Assembly: GCA_024645305.1 (NCBI GenBank)
Contig: JAHEFU010000045.1
Coordinates: forward strand, 1 to 15,838
DNA: 15,838 nucleotides
Source of the DNA: Planctomycetales bacterium
Lineage (GTDB): Bacteria; 4484-113; JAFGCY01
Direction of reading: 5' to 3'
The notes under the pieces were generated by a model that saw nothing but the letters and a program-made list of their open reading frames with translations, searched no databases and was not told the DNA's origin. Position 1 is the stretch's first letter, and each line of letters opens with the position of its first letter. The translations under genes were made by a program, and so were the position numbers. Shown piece by piece: positions 6,270-13,380 of the stretch.

Positions 6270-6275
6270 TATATT
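6270..6275 (+). promoter_or_regulatory. Putative -10 for the 393-aa secreted protein gene
   Basis: TATATT ends eight bases before the ATG at 6284. Spacing points to a start within a few bases of the codon; AGG two bases before the ATG is too close to act as a normal Shine-Dalgarno. Confidence 0.4.
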
Positions 6276-6283
6276 AATTAGGT

Positions 6284-7465
6284 ATGCGGGCACTGCGAAT
6301 GCTACTGCTGGGCGCACTGCTGGTCCTGCCCCTGCCGGGCATGGCACAGCAGGATGCGGCTTTGGCTCCGGCTGAGATCAGCTACGTGCAGGATCCCCTG
6401 CTGGATATTCCCCTGCCCCAGGCCAGGCTGGCCTACAGCCTGGTGATCGACAACCGCCGTGGTGGGGTGATCCGCATCGTGGAACCGCCCGCCACCTTCC
6501 TGTTCAACCGCCCCGGTGTGGACCTCGGGACTGTGCTGCAGCCGGTGCGCCGCCTGCGCACGGATATCCCGGCGGCAGGCCTGCCTTCCCGGGCCAACGT
6601 GGTCTGCTACAGCGGGACGGACGCCGTCCATGTGAAGGCCTACGATGCCACCCTGCATGACGAATCGGCCGTGTTCAGCATCCTGCCCTCCGACAATGTG
6701 AACTACCTCAATGAGGAACAGTCCCTGGACTGGACCAGCATTCCGGGGGATGCCCTGCTGACGGACATTCCGGCAGGCAGCGGCTTCTTCGGTGGGGCCT
6801 ACCCGCTGATCGTGGGTAACCCGGTGAATGTCTACCGCGGCCAGTACATCCTGGATTTCTCGCCCCTGTACCCGGACATCGAGGTCGGTGACCGGATCGT
6901 GATCGGGGTGCATGTCCCGCTGGACTGGCCCGATGACCTGCGCATCTCCAACCAGGTTGACGGCAGCGTGCTGTGGAACCTCGCAGGCCAGGAACTTACG
7001 CTGGCCAGCTGCAGCCTGCCGCAGTCCGCCGCCCGGGACAGCCAGCTGCCGGGACCACTGCCCGCGGCCGGCCTCGCCATGACCAGCAGCACGAGCTTCA
7101 TGATCGGACTGCCCGGCGCTGACAACCGGCAATGCTTCGGGGTGAACGCAGTGGGCTTCGGCAATCTGGCTGGCCTGCAGCTGCAGAGTGTCACGGAGCT
7201 GGGCCTGCCCTGCCAGGCACCACTGTTTGGCGGCTACCTCTACCCCTTCAATCCGGCGGATCCCCCGGCTCTGCTGCCCCTGCCGGTCATCCGCCTGCGC
7301 TTCGGCAGCGGTTCCAGCTGGGTACCGCTGTCATCGGTACTCGAACAGCAGGCTCTGGCAACGGTCACGTCCCTGCGCATCGACTGGCTGCCGCCCGGTA
7401 CGACGGACGAGTCACTGGTGATCATGGAAACACCGGGACAGCTGGAAATCGGCCCGGCGAAGTAA
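6284..7465 (+). CDS. Secreted protein of unknown function, 393 aa
   Basis: A clear signal peptide (MRALRMLLLGALLVLPLPGM, cleavage near AQQ) is followed by a long strand-rich, Pro/Gly-rich region with no transmembrane segment. Readable stretches such as AYSLVIDNRRGGVIRIVEPP and GDRIVIGVHVPLDWPDDLRI suggest beta-sandwich domains. Four Cys (at FxC contexts VVCYSG, LASCSL, RQCFG, LPCQAP) could form two disulfides. I find no catalytic motif and no known family. Its codon use and GC content match the core genes, so it appears native. It ends one base before the stop of the convergent gamma-glutamylcyclotransferase-family gene, so no terminator fits between them and the two messages must overlap in their 3' ends. 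It probably acts in the periplasm or outside the cell. Confidence 0.8.
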   Translation: MRALRMLLLGALLVLPLPGMAQQDAALAPAEISYVQDPLLDIPLPQARLAYSLVIDNRRGGVIRIVEPPATFLFNRPGVDLGTVLQPVRRLRTDIPAAGLPSRANVVCYSGTDAVHVKAYDATLHDESAVFSILPSDNVNYLNEEQSLDWTSIPGDALLTDIPAGSGFFGGAYPLIVGNPVNVYRGQYILDFSPLYPDIEVGDRIVIGVHVPLDWPDDLRISNQVDGSVLWNLAGQELTLASCSLPQSAARDSQLPGPLPAAGLAMTSSTSFMIGLPGADNRQCFGVNAVGFGNLAGLQLQSVTELGLPCQAPLFGGYLYPFNPADPPALLPLPVIRLRFGSGSSWVPLSSVLEQQALATVTSLRIDWLPPGTTDESLVIMETPGQLEIGPAK

Positions 7466-7466
7466 G

Positions 7467-7943
7467 TCAGGCCGGCCAGTTTTCGTCTGCAGCGTAGCAT
7501 TCTGTTCCCAGCAGCCCGGAGGGATCCAGTTGCCAGTTTGCATACCCCAGATGAATCACGTCCAGGTACTTCCGGTTGGGCTTGTTTTCCGTCCCGCGCT
7601 CCAGGGTGGCAATGTAAATCAGCACCGGGTTGCCGTCATGCTGCATGAGCTGCTCATCACGCACATAGCGTCCGCTGGCCACGCCTTCAAACTGGTCCAG
7701 CGCTGCTTCACATTCAGGTGTCAGCAGCCACAGGGCACCGGGTACGCTGCTGCCGGCCTGCGGGATCACGGTGGCCACGCCTCCCCGGCCCCAGCGGGAG
7801 TTGCCTTCTCCTACGAAGGCCAGGCGGTGGCCGCCCAGGGCATAGGGCGCCAGCGGCAGGGCTGCGGGACAACGCTGTGTCATCTGCTCACGCGACAGGT
7901 TTGAGCCATAGGCGAAATACAGTCTGCGGGGGGAATCGGACAT
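7467..7943 (-). CDS. Gamma-glutamylcyclotransferase-family protein
   Basis: The 158-residue protein has the family signature YFAYGSNL at residues 9-16, which forms the substrate loop, and a DQFEG motif with Glu86 in the place of the catalytic acid. Members of this fold release 5-oxoproline from gamma-glutamyl amines or peptides, and many bacterial versions are untested. GRYVRDEQL and KPNRKYLDVIHLGY are also typical of the bacterial branch. It lacks a signal peptide and should be cytosolic. No Shine-Dalgarno is seen; TACACT at 7955-7960 lies 11 bases upstream of the ATG and could give a very short leader. It converges with the plus-strand secreted protein gene with a one-base gap. Confidence 0.9.
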   Translation of the reverse strand: MSDSPRRLYFAYGSNLSREQMTQRCPAALPLAPYALGGHRLAFVGEGNSRWGRGGVATVIPQAGSSVPGALWLLTPECEAALDQFEGVASGRYVRDEQLMQHDGNPVLIYIATLERGTENKPNRKYLDVIHLGYANWQLDPSGLLGTECYAADENWPA

Positions 7944-7959
7944 GGGAAGAGGATAGTGT

Positions 7960-8166
7960 AAGAAGTGAAAGAAGTGGAAGAAGTGGGGAAGTGGAAAAAG
8001 TGTTGAGTAGGGATCGGCTTGAACGCCGATCCGTAATCTCGGGAATCAAGGACCGGCGCGGTCTTGCCGCGACCAGGAAAATGTGAGCTCTCAATTTCTG
8101 AAATCCGACTTCTCAACTTCTTGGACTTCCTCCACTTCTTCTACTTCTTGAACTTCCATCTCTTTC
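7960..8166. repeat. Imperfect long inverted repeat built of GAAGT units
   Basis: The left arm (about 7960-8012, purine-rich on the plus strand) is a series of GAAGTGNAA-like units. The right arm (about 8106-8166) has the same units on the minus strand, with a nine-base period. Aligned, the arms match over about 50 bases with scattered changes and one-base gaps. Between them is a perfect 8-bp hairpin (8011-8018 with 8025-8032). The whole could form a large hairpin in RNA or a cruciform in DNA. I see no target duplication and no coding sense. A MITE-like repeat is possible. It lies in the gene-free stretch 7944-8479. Confidence 0.65.
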
Positions 8167-8221
8167 ATCGAATTTCCACGCACCTGTTTAGCCCCTCGAC
8201 TGTTCGGGTATTACACATGGT

Positions 8222-8251
8222 TTGGAAAAACCGGGGCCGCAAACCCCGGTT
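8222..8251 (-). terminator. Terminator downstream of the multi-pass membrane protein gene
   Basis: An 8-bp stem (8229-8236 with 8244-8251, AACCGGGG/CCCCGGTT) with a 7-nt loop is followed on the minus strand by TTTTTCC when part of the lower stem is opened. It lies ~230 nt past the end of the membrane protein gene. Confidence 0.5.
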
Positions 8252-8365
8252 CTCCAGACCCGGAGTGTGGCACTCTGACAATCGGTAAACGGGCAAGGTT
8301 GCGTACCTTGCCGACTGAATGTGCGATTCCCATATCCCATCATTCCCATCAATTTCCATCTGCAT

Positions 8366-8398
8366 TGGCCCCGGATACCCATCCCGGGGCCATTGTTT
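8366..8398 (+). terminator. Plus-strand intrinsic terminator with no upstream gene
   Basis: A 9-bp stem (8366-8374 with 8384-8392, TGGCCCCGG/CCGGGGCCA) and 9-nt loop is followed by TTGTTTTTCT. The T-run is only on the plus strand, so it acts rightward, although the nearest plus-strand gene ends about 900 bp upstream. Confidence 0.65.
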
Positions 8399-8479
8399 TT
8401 CTCCTTCTCGCTGATCGCTCGAAGGTCTGGGCCTGCGCTGCGCATCCGCGCATCCGGGTCGCGCGGAAGTTGCAAGCAC

Positions 8480-9304
8480 TTAGCCATTTGCCTGCATGCT
8501 GTCCAGTCGTTCCACAAACCCTGTCGGTGCCTTCAAACTCAGGATTGCCAGAAATCCGCAGAGAATGAAAATCCACACGAGATAGAGTCCCAGGGACTGA
8601 TCAACAGCCAGTGTGATTCTGTGGTTCGTGGAAACATCCAGCAACATGGGGACGAAAAACGGCAGTAGTAGTAGCATGATTGCCAAGTACGTACTGAATG
8701 GTCTTGTGCCATGCATTCTAACGGAAACAGTGGCAATCATCCAGGAGAGCAATGCTGACAAGGGCAGACTTATCACAGATGCCCCAATAAGCAGAGGAAG
8801 ATAGTCAGTGAACAGAAACAGCCTGTCGATCTGTATCAGCTGTGTTTCCCAGACCAGGATCGCAGACATCACCACGGCAAACACACCGGGCATGATTGTC
8901 CTGGTTGACAACCAGGTCAGCCTCCTGAAGAACTGCGTTTCAGATTTCCCACCGATCAGTTCCACACCGGGAATGCATTTAGACAGGCAACTTACGCAAT
9001 AAGCTGGCAGCAATATGAACGACAAGGGAATGATGATATCCAGCAGGACGGGCAGCATGTCATCAGTCCAGTGGTGAACAAACAGTACGCATCCTCCCAT
9101 TCCATTCAGTTTTGCTGCGTATCCATACTTCGCCATGTAGTCCATCTGGAATTTTGTGTGGATTGTCAGCAGCAGCAGGGGGATGATCACAACCAGGTAA
9201 TGCTTTCGCACCCAGCCCGCTGAAGTACGGCGAAACCAGAGGTCAAGGCCGTCTGGACCATTGGTCTCACTAAGACATTCCTCGAGGGGTGATCCCACCT
9301 GCAT
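8480..9304 (-). CDS. Multi-pass membrane protein of unknown function, 274 aa
   Basis: After a cytosolic N-terminus of about 35 residues (MQVGSPLEECLSETNGPDGL and a basic stretch FRRTSAGWVRKHY), about six hydrophobic spans follow. Among them are LVVIIPLLLLTI, LLDIIIPLSFILLPAYC, IMPGVFAVVMSAILVW, LLIGASVISLPLSALLSWMI, YLAIMLLLLPFFVPMLL and YLVWIFILCGFLAIL. A loop contains CVSCLSKC, a small Cys cluster. I know no family. The start is set at 9304, because a TGTTATATT extended -10 lies eight bases upstream; a TTG at 9322 overlaps that promoter. The region is AT-richer than its neighbours, so the gene may be acquired. Coding sense is supported by an unbroken, membrane-like frame. Confidence 0.7.
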   Translation of the reverse strand: MQVGSPLEECLSETNGPDGLDLWFRRTSAGWVRKHYLVVIIPLLLLTIHTKFQMDYMAKYGYAAKLNGMGGCVLFVHHWTDDMLPVLLDIIIPLSFILLPAYCVSCLSKCIPGVELIGGKSETQFFRRLTWLSTRTIMPGVFAVVMSAILVWETQLIQIDRLFLFTDYLPLLIGASVISLPLSALLSWMIATVSVRMHGTRPFSTYLAIMLLLLPFFVPMLLDVSTNHRITLAVDQSLGLYLVWIFILCGFLAILSLKAPTGFVERLDSMQANG

Positions 9305-9312
9305 AAGACATG

Positions 9313-9321
9313 AATATAACA
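9313..9321 (-). promoter_or_regulatory. Extended -10 abutting the membrane protein gene
   Basis: The minus strand reads TGTTATATT (hexamer 9313-9318), then eight bases to the ATG at 9304. The same nine bases precede the transposase gene at 12720-12728. Confidence 0.5.
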
Positions 9322-9473
9322 AAAATCATGTGGTTTGTAGTAGGAAGCTGCATAAGGCGAGACCAATCGATCCCGGATGGAAATCACTTTTTTGTGTAAC
9401 TCCGCGCTCTTCGTGAGCTCTGTGGTTAATCCCTCTGTGTGCTCGTTGTCAGCTTTACAGCTGAGCTCCACCT

Positions 9474-9491
9474 GCCCGGATGGCTCCGGGC
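9474..9491 (-). terminator. Hairpin after the HD-GYP gene
   Basis: GCCCGG/CCGGGC forms a perfect 6-bp stem with a 6-nt loop about 55 nt beyond the HD-GYP stop. No T-run follows on the minus strand, so it would be a weak or Rho-assisted end. The rest of 9305-9544 shows nothing else convincing. Confidence 0.3.
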
Positions 9492-9544
9492 CTCCTGTTG
9501 TGCCACTCGCGCCGCACCTCCCAGCCTGACTGGCGTCAGTCCCC

Positions 9545-11038
9545 CTACTTCGCCGCGAATTCCAGGCGGATGCGGTTGAAGTCCTCCGCCGATTCGATGA
9601 AGCAGTCCAGCACTTCCGGGTCGAAGCGCTTGCCGCGGTCGGCTACCATCATCTCCACCGTTTCCTCATGCGAGTAGGCCGGCTTGTAGGGCCGCGAGGT
9701 TGTCAGCGCGTCATACACATCGGCCACGCTGAAGATGCGGGCCGCCGCCGGGATGTCCGTGCCGCTGAGCATCTCCACATAGCCCTGCCCGTCCCAGCGT
9801 TCATGGTGCGAGCGCGCGATCTGCTCCGCCATGTTGAGGAAGCCGCTCTCCACCTTCATCTGCTGGCGTGCGGCGCGGATCGTGTTGGCACCGATCAGGG
9901 TGTGGGACATCATGATCGCCCGCTCGTGGTCGTCCAGTGAGGCCGGCTTCAGCAGGATCACGTCCGGGATCCCGACCTTGCCGATGTCATGCAGCATCAC
10001 CGCGTCATAGATGTCACGGGTGAACTGCTCGTCAATGATCTGGTTCCAGCCCTCATAGCCGCGCATGCGGCTGGCCAGCAGCGTGGCGTATTCGCGTACA
10101 CGCAGCAGGTGGCCGCCGGTCTCATTGTCCCGGGCCTCAGCCAGCTTGGCGAGGGCGAACACCGCTGTGCGCTGTGATAAGCCGATCGAGGCATCGCGCT
10201 CCTGGATCCCCGCCGCCATGTTGTTGATGGCCTCGCACAGGGTTGCCAGCTCACTGGTCTGCGGATTGGCAACACGGGCGCTGTAGTCACCGGCGGCGAT
10301 GGCGTGGCTGACGCGGATCAGCTCGTCCACCCTGGTCAGCAGCAGGCGCTTGAGGGTGATGGTGATGATCACCCCGAGCACGAGGCACATCACGACCACC
10401 ACCACGGCCTGCTTCTTGATGTCGGCATCCACAGCGGCTTCAATGTCATTGAGCGGAATGTCCGCCACGATCACCCAGTCGTACTCACTGAAGGTCGTGG
10501 CCTGCGCCATGTGCGTGGCCGGCCAGCCGCCCAGGTGTTGCCAGTCCTTTGAATACTTGATGGAGCCCATGCGCTGCCGGCTGACGAGGTCCAGGATCTG
10601 GGCGATGAAGCGCTTGCCGTAGGTATCGTTCATATTGGCAACGTCTGTGCCGTCCAGGGCCGGATCCAGCGGGTGCCGCAGCATCGTGCCCTGCCTGTCA
10701 ATGACATAGAGGATTCCGTTCTCCTCGGGTCCGAAGCGGACGCTCGTGGCATAGTCGAGTGCCAGCTCCTGCGCTTCGGCGTGGCTGAGGATGCCTTCGG
10801 CTTCGCGGCTGCGGACGACACTGATCATGGCGAGGGCCGCTTCCACGCTGTCCTGGATCTCCCGTTCGCGGGCCGCCAGCAGGGCGTCGCGGTGACTCTG
10901 GGCCATCCAGAAGAATGTCCAGCCGATGAAGGCCAGCAGGATTACGAGAAGCACAGCGAGGATTCTGGGGGTCTGACCCGTGCGCGAAGGCCTGCCACCA
11001 TGGCTATCCAGATCCGCCAGCGCCGTCGTGAAAGACAT
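9545..11038 (-). CDS. Membrane sensor c-di-GMP phosphodiesterase (Cache-HAMP-HD-GYP)
   Basis: The 497-residue protein should degrade cyclic di-GMP in response to a periplasmic signal. A first membrane helix (about 25-44), a periplasmic Cache-type domain (about 46-208, with ILYVIDRQGTMLRHP and YDWVIVADIPLNDI), a second helix (210-230), a HAMP domain (231-285) and an HD-GYP domain (about 288-485) follow in order. Metal-site residues are visible: His310, the HD pair His350-Asp351 in MLHDIGKVGIPD, His379, His411-His412 and Asp440. The GYP signature reads GYV at 419-421 (RWDGQGYVEMLSGTDIP), so the Pro is replaced while the rest is kept. The start is put at 11038; an in-frame TTG at 11065 also lacks a good ribosome site. 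A small secreted protein gene lies 60 nt upstream on the same strand and may encode a periplasmic partner. Confidence 0.93.
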   Translation of the reverse strand: MSFTTALADLDSHGGRPSRTGQTPRILAVLLVILLAFIGWTFFWMAQSHRDALLAAREREIQDSVEAALAMISVVRSREAEGILSHAEAQELALDYATSVRFGPEENGILYVIDRQGTMLRHPLDPALDGTDVANMNDTYGKRFIAQILDLVSRQRMGSIKYSKDWQHLGGWPATHMAQATTFSEYDWVIVADIPLNDIEAAVDADIKKQAVVVVVMCLVLGVIITITLKRLLLTRVDELIRVSHAIAAGDYSARVANPQTSELATLCEAINNMAAGIQERDASIGLSQRTAVFALAKLAEARDNETGGHLLRVREYATLLASRMRGYEGWNQIIDEQFTRDIYDAVMLHDIGKVGIPDVILLKPASLDDHERAIMMSHTLIGANTIRAARQQMKVESGFLNMAEQIARSHHERWDGQGYVEMLSGTDIPAAARIFSVADVYDALTTSRPYKPAYSHEETVEMMVADRGKRFDPEVLDCFIESAEDFNRIRLEFAAK

Positions 11039-11098
11039 CAGCCTACCCGATTGTTCCCAGTCCAACAGTGATTGATTTCGACCAGCGCGTGTCCCGGA

Positions 11099-11590
11099 CT
11101 ACTTGGCCGGTGGGTTAGTATAGTCGTCCAGTGCCTGTTCCACAAGTCCCAGTTCGTGCTTGACCAGCTCAAACTCCTCGACGCCGCCCTCACTGAACAG
11201 ATCCAGCAGCGCACTGAGCAGGGCATTCTCCCTCTCGAGGATACCGCGGATCGATCCCAGTTCCTCCAGCCCGAGCTTGTCTGACTCCGGCGTGAGCTGC
11301 TCAATTTCAGCAACCGCCGTGTATGAAACACTGTGCAGCAGGGCCACCTGCTCCAGGCTGTTGATGGCGGTCGGACCATCAATCACCCCATTGAGGAAAT
11401 CACCGAACACGAAGCCGGAGCTGCTGTAAACACTGAAGCAGCTGACAGCCGCCATGCGCAGGAATCCATCCTGGTACGCATCGGCAAGCTGCAGCACACG
11501 GCCCGCGGGTTCCTCAGTCTGCGCCTGCGCAGGTCCCTGTGGAGCGGATATGACGCACATCGCCAGCAGGACTATCACAAATTTATACAC
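11099..11590 (-). CDS. Small secreted helical protein next to the HD-GYP sensor, 163 aa
   Basis: A signal peptide (MYKFVIVLLAMCVISAPQGP, cleavage near AQAQ) is followed by a mostly helical, acidic protein with no recognisable domain. It contains ADAYQDGFLRMAAVSCFSVY and a C-terminal Glu/Leu-rich helix. The start is a GTG with AGGGGAG four bases upstream, which is a strong site. It directly precedes the HD-GYP sensor on the same strand with no terminator in the gap. An operon is therefore likely, and the protein might present a signal to the periplasmic Cache domain. That role is inferred from position only. A terminator upstream separates it from the Tyr-rich protein gene. Confidence 0.75.
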   Translation of the reverse strand: MYKFVIVLLAMCVISAPQGPAQAQTEEPAGRVLQLADAYQDGFLRMAAVSCFSVYSSSGFVFGDFLNGVIDGPTAINSLEQVALLHSVSYTAVAEIEQLTPESDKLGLEELGSIRGILERENALLSALLDLFSEGGVEEFELVKHELGLVEQALDDYTNPPAK

Positions 11591-11604
11591 ATTGCTCCCC
11601 TTAC

Positions 11605-11637
11605 AAACAAAGCCGGACCACCCGAGGGTGATCCGGC
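11605..11637 (-). terminator. Terminator after the Tyr-rich secreted protein gene
   Basis: A stem of GCCGGA/TCCGGC with an inner CACC/GGTG pairing (11612-11637) is followed on the minus strand by TTTGTTTGT. It lies 20 nt beyond the stop at 11658 and just before the ribosome site of the next gene. Confidence 0.75.
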
Positions 11638-11657
11638 CTCTGGATTCAGTTCAGTTG

Positions 11658-12491
11658 TTATTCAGACTGAGGCGCTGCTTCACCCGAACCTTCCGCCTGA
11701 ACCTCGGCGGCCTCGGCATCAGTCGTGGCATTACCTACCTCAATGGGACCGATTTCCCCTTCAATCAGCTCAAACAGGCTCAGCTCCCCGCTTTTCGGGA
11801 TACTCGTGGCGACCACCACTTCCTGCGGCGCCAGATAGGCCTCGGTCTGCCACTGCGGGAAGAGCGGGTTGTCCTTGATGAAGTTAGCAAGCACCGTTTC
11901 ATTGTCGGCAATCTGCTGGTTGATCAGCTCCACCACATCCTCGGCATTGCCGGAAATCACTCGATAAGGCAAAGCCCCGCCATCGCTGCGCTCGCCTGTC
12001 TCTGTATTGAGGAAGTAGCTGTAAACCACCTCACGGCGGCGGTTGGTCCCACGGCGGCGGTTGCGCTTGATCAGCATGCGCTTGTACAGCACGCCGTCGC
12101 GCCCGAGGAAGATGTTGTAATCCACCACCTGGCCGAACTGGCGGGCCCAGCCCTCCAGCACATTGCCCTGGAAATTCAGCGTGGCATAGCGATAGCCCAC
12201 CGGGCCCGGCTTCCAGTAGCCGCTGTATACATCGTAGTAGTAGTAATAGTTGTTGAAGATGCCTTCCCAGTAACCAAACAGGTCATCCTCGAACCAGCCG
12301 TTGACGTACATGTCACCGATCGCGGTCTGGCCGTTGGGCAATGTGATCAGGGCCTTCATCGTGTCACCGGCCTGCACCGGGGCAGTGCCGACCCACTCCA
12401 GACCACTGGACTGGTAAATGTAGCCGGCCTGGGCAAAGGCACCGGTGCTGAGGCCCAGTACCAGCATGCATGCTGCAATCAGGATGCGCAT
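11658..12491 (-). CDS. Secreted Tyr-rich protein of unknown function, 277 aa
   Basis: A standard signal peptide (MRILIAACMLVLGLSTGAFA, cut before QAG) opens the protein. The region 70-105 is very rich in aromatic residues, including NYYYYYDVYSGYW with five Tyr in a row. A basic patch KRNRRRGTNRRR lies at 142-153, and the last 25 residues are Ala/Glu-rich and probably disordered. The middle (VGYRYATLNFQGNVLEGWAR, YNIFLGRDGVLYKRML) looks strand-rich. No catalytic motif or family is recognised. The start is at 12491 because GGGAG lies seven bases upstream; the in-frame ATG nine codons earlier lacks one. It has its own terminator and a possible TAAAAT -10 upstream, so it seems to be a single-gene unit. 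GC content matches the core genes. Confidence 0.8.
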   Translation of the reverse strand: MRILIAACMLVLGLSTGAFAQAGYIYQSSGLEWVGTAPVQAGDTMKALITLPNGQTAIGDMYVNGWFEDDLFGYWEGIFNNYYYYYDVYSGYWKPGPVGYRYATLNFQGNVLEGWARQFGQVVDYNIFLGRDGVLYKRMLIKRNRRRGTNRRREVVYSYFLNTETGERSDGGALPYRVISGNAEDVVELINQQIADNETVLANFIKDNPLFPQWQTEAYLAPQEVVVATSIPKSGELSLFELIEGEIGPIEVGNATTDAEAAEVQAEGSGEAAPQSE

Positions 12492-12575
12492 ATAGTTAAC
12501 TCCCGTAACATGGTTCACTATATTTTACCCACATGGCGCGGGTTATACCTTATTAATGCTTATCCAGCCTGCTGA

Positions 12576-12621
12576 GGAACGCGCAGCTCTGCTGCGCATG
12601 GCTCGCGTGACTGGGTCACGC
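12576..12621 (+). repeat. REP-like element left of the transposase
   Basis: Two hairpins in tandem: GCGCAGC-TCT-GCTGCGC (12581-12597) and GCGTGAC-TGG-GTCACGC (12605-12621). The first 26 bases (12576-12601) are the exact reverse complement of 13402-13427 on the other side of the transposase. Confidence 0.8.
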
Positions 12622-12719
12622 TGCAGTTTGGCAGTATAGCGCAGCTTCGATTCCCAAGTTCCCATTCTAAAATCGATAAACTGCTGCATATTTACATGTT
12701 ATGTCATATCTGGTTTTTA

Positions 12720-12728
12720 TGTTATATT
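12720..12728 (+). promoter_or_regulatory. Extended -10 abutting the transposase gene
   Basis: TGTTATATT is followed by six bases and the ATG at 12735. There is no Shine-Dalgarno, so the transposase mRNA is probably leaderless and weakly or conditionally translated. Confidence 0.55.
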
Positions 12729-12734
12729 CTGTAA

Positions 12735-13367
12735 ATGAAGAATGAAATTGAGGAGCTTGAAATACACAAGGGCTTCCACACAAGAGGATATCTGCCGCAC
12801 TTTGATGAGCCGGAACTGATCCAGTCCATAACTTTCAGGCTCAAGGATTCCCTTGACCCCTCGCGGGCATATGAACTAGAGCACGGAATTCAAGTGAATG
12901 AAATCCAGCAGTTGTTCAGTCTCCTCGATGATGATCTGGACAAGGGATTTGGAAAGTGCTGGCTGGCTGATCCAAAGATTGGTCTCATGGTGCAGCAGGC
13001 ACTGCAGTACTTCCATAATGAACGCTACCGCTTGCTTTGCTGGGTCATCATGCCAAACCATGTTCACTGCATCATTCAGCAGATGGAGGGCTTTGCGCTG
13101 TCTGCCATTGTCAGAAGCTGGAAGTCATATACGGCCGTGAGAGCAAACCGGATACTTGGACGAAGTGGACCCTTCTGGCAGAAAGACTACTTCGACCGCT
13201 TCGTGAGGAATCGGAGTCATCTGGTCAGTGCTGCATATTACATTCACTACAACCCCGTTGCTGCCGGTCTCTGCCAACACATGGAAGACTGGCAATTTTC
13301 CAGCTACGGATACTACCGGGAACAGGACAGACCAAGAGGCAATAGAAAGGCATTCAGGTTTTCCTGA
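12735..13367 (+). CDS. REP-associated tyrosine transposase (RAYT, Y1 family)
   Basis: The 210-residue protein belongs to the HUH single-strand DNA transposases of the IS200/Y1 type. The HUH motif is in CWVIMPNHVHCIIQ (His109, His111). The catalytic Tyr is most likely Tyr152 in GPFWQKDYFDRFVRN, and YIHYNPVAAGL (169-179) is a typical RAYT ending. The GFHTRGYLPHF start is also common in this group. These enzymes nick and join single strands at REP palindromes and are usually single-copy, resident genes. Here the gene is intact and sits between two inverted REP-like elements, with no tnpB, which supports RAYT over an insertion sequence. The gene is AT-richer than its flanks. A -10 element lies six bases before the ATG. 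Confidence 0.93.
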   Translation: MKNEIEELEIHKGFHTRGYLPHFDEPELIQSITFRLKDSLDPSRAYELEHGIQVNEIQQLFSLLDDDLDKGFGKCWLADPKIGLMVQQALQYFHNERYRLLCWVIMPNHVHCIIQQMEGFALSAIVRSWKSYTAVRANRILGRSGPFWQKDYFDRFVRNRSHLVSAAYYIHYNPVAAGLCQHMEDWQFSSYGYYREQDRPRGNRKAFRFS

Positions 13368-13380
13368 GCCTGCAGCTTCA

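Larger units (their letters stand above)
8205..8398 (+). ncRNA. Candidate small RNA ending in an intrinsic terminator
   Basis: No credible reading frame covers this stretch, yet the plus strand carries successive hairpins: 8-bp at 8229-8251, a 5-bp GAGTG/CACTC, a perfect 8-bp at 8292-8312, and a terminator at 8366-8398. A terminator with no gene ahead of it suggests a short non-coding transcript. The 5' end is uncertain and only a weak -10-like TATTAC (about 8209-8214) is seen. It matches no RNA family I know. Confidence 0.3.

Noticed and set aside
8438..8468. GC-rich palindromic sequence resembling the REP elements
   Set aside because: It shares GCTGCGCAT and GGGTC-CGC with the left REP element but the stems do not line up, so relation to the RAYT is not shown.
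9187..9471. A 94-codon minus-strand frame with GTG start overlapping the membrane protein gene
   Set aside because: Its second half is out of frame with a convincing membrane protein and the first half shows no domain; a promoter for the membrane protein lies inside it.
11454..12575. A 373-codon plus-strand frame
   Set aside because: Antisense to two genes with signal peptides and strong Shine-Dalgarno sites; its composition is that of a shadow frame.
12640..12665. TTCGATTCC resembling a tRNA T-loop
   Set aside because: No matching stem, anticodon arm or acceptor stem is present.
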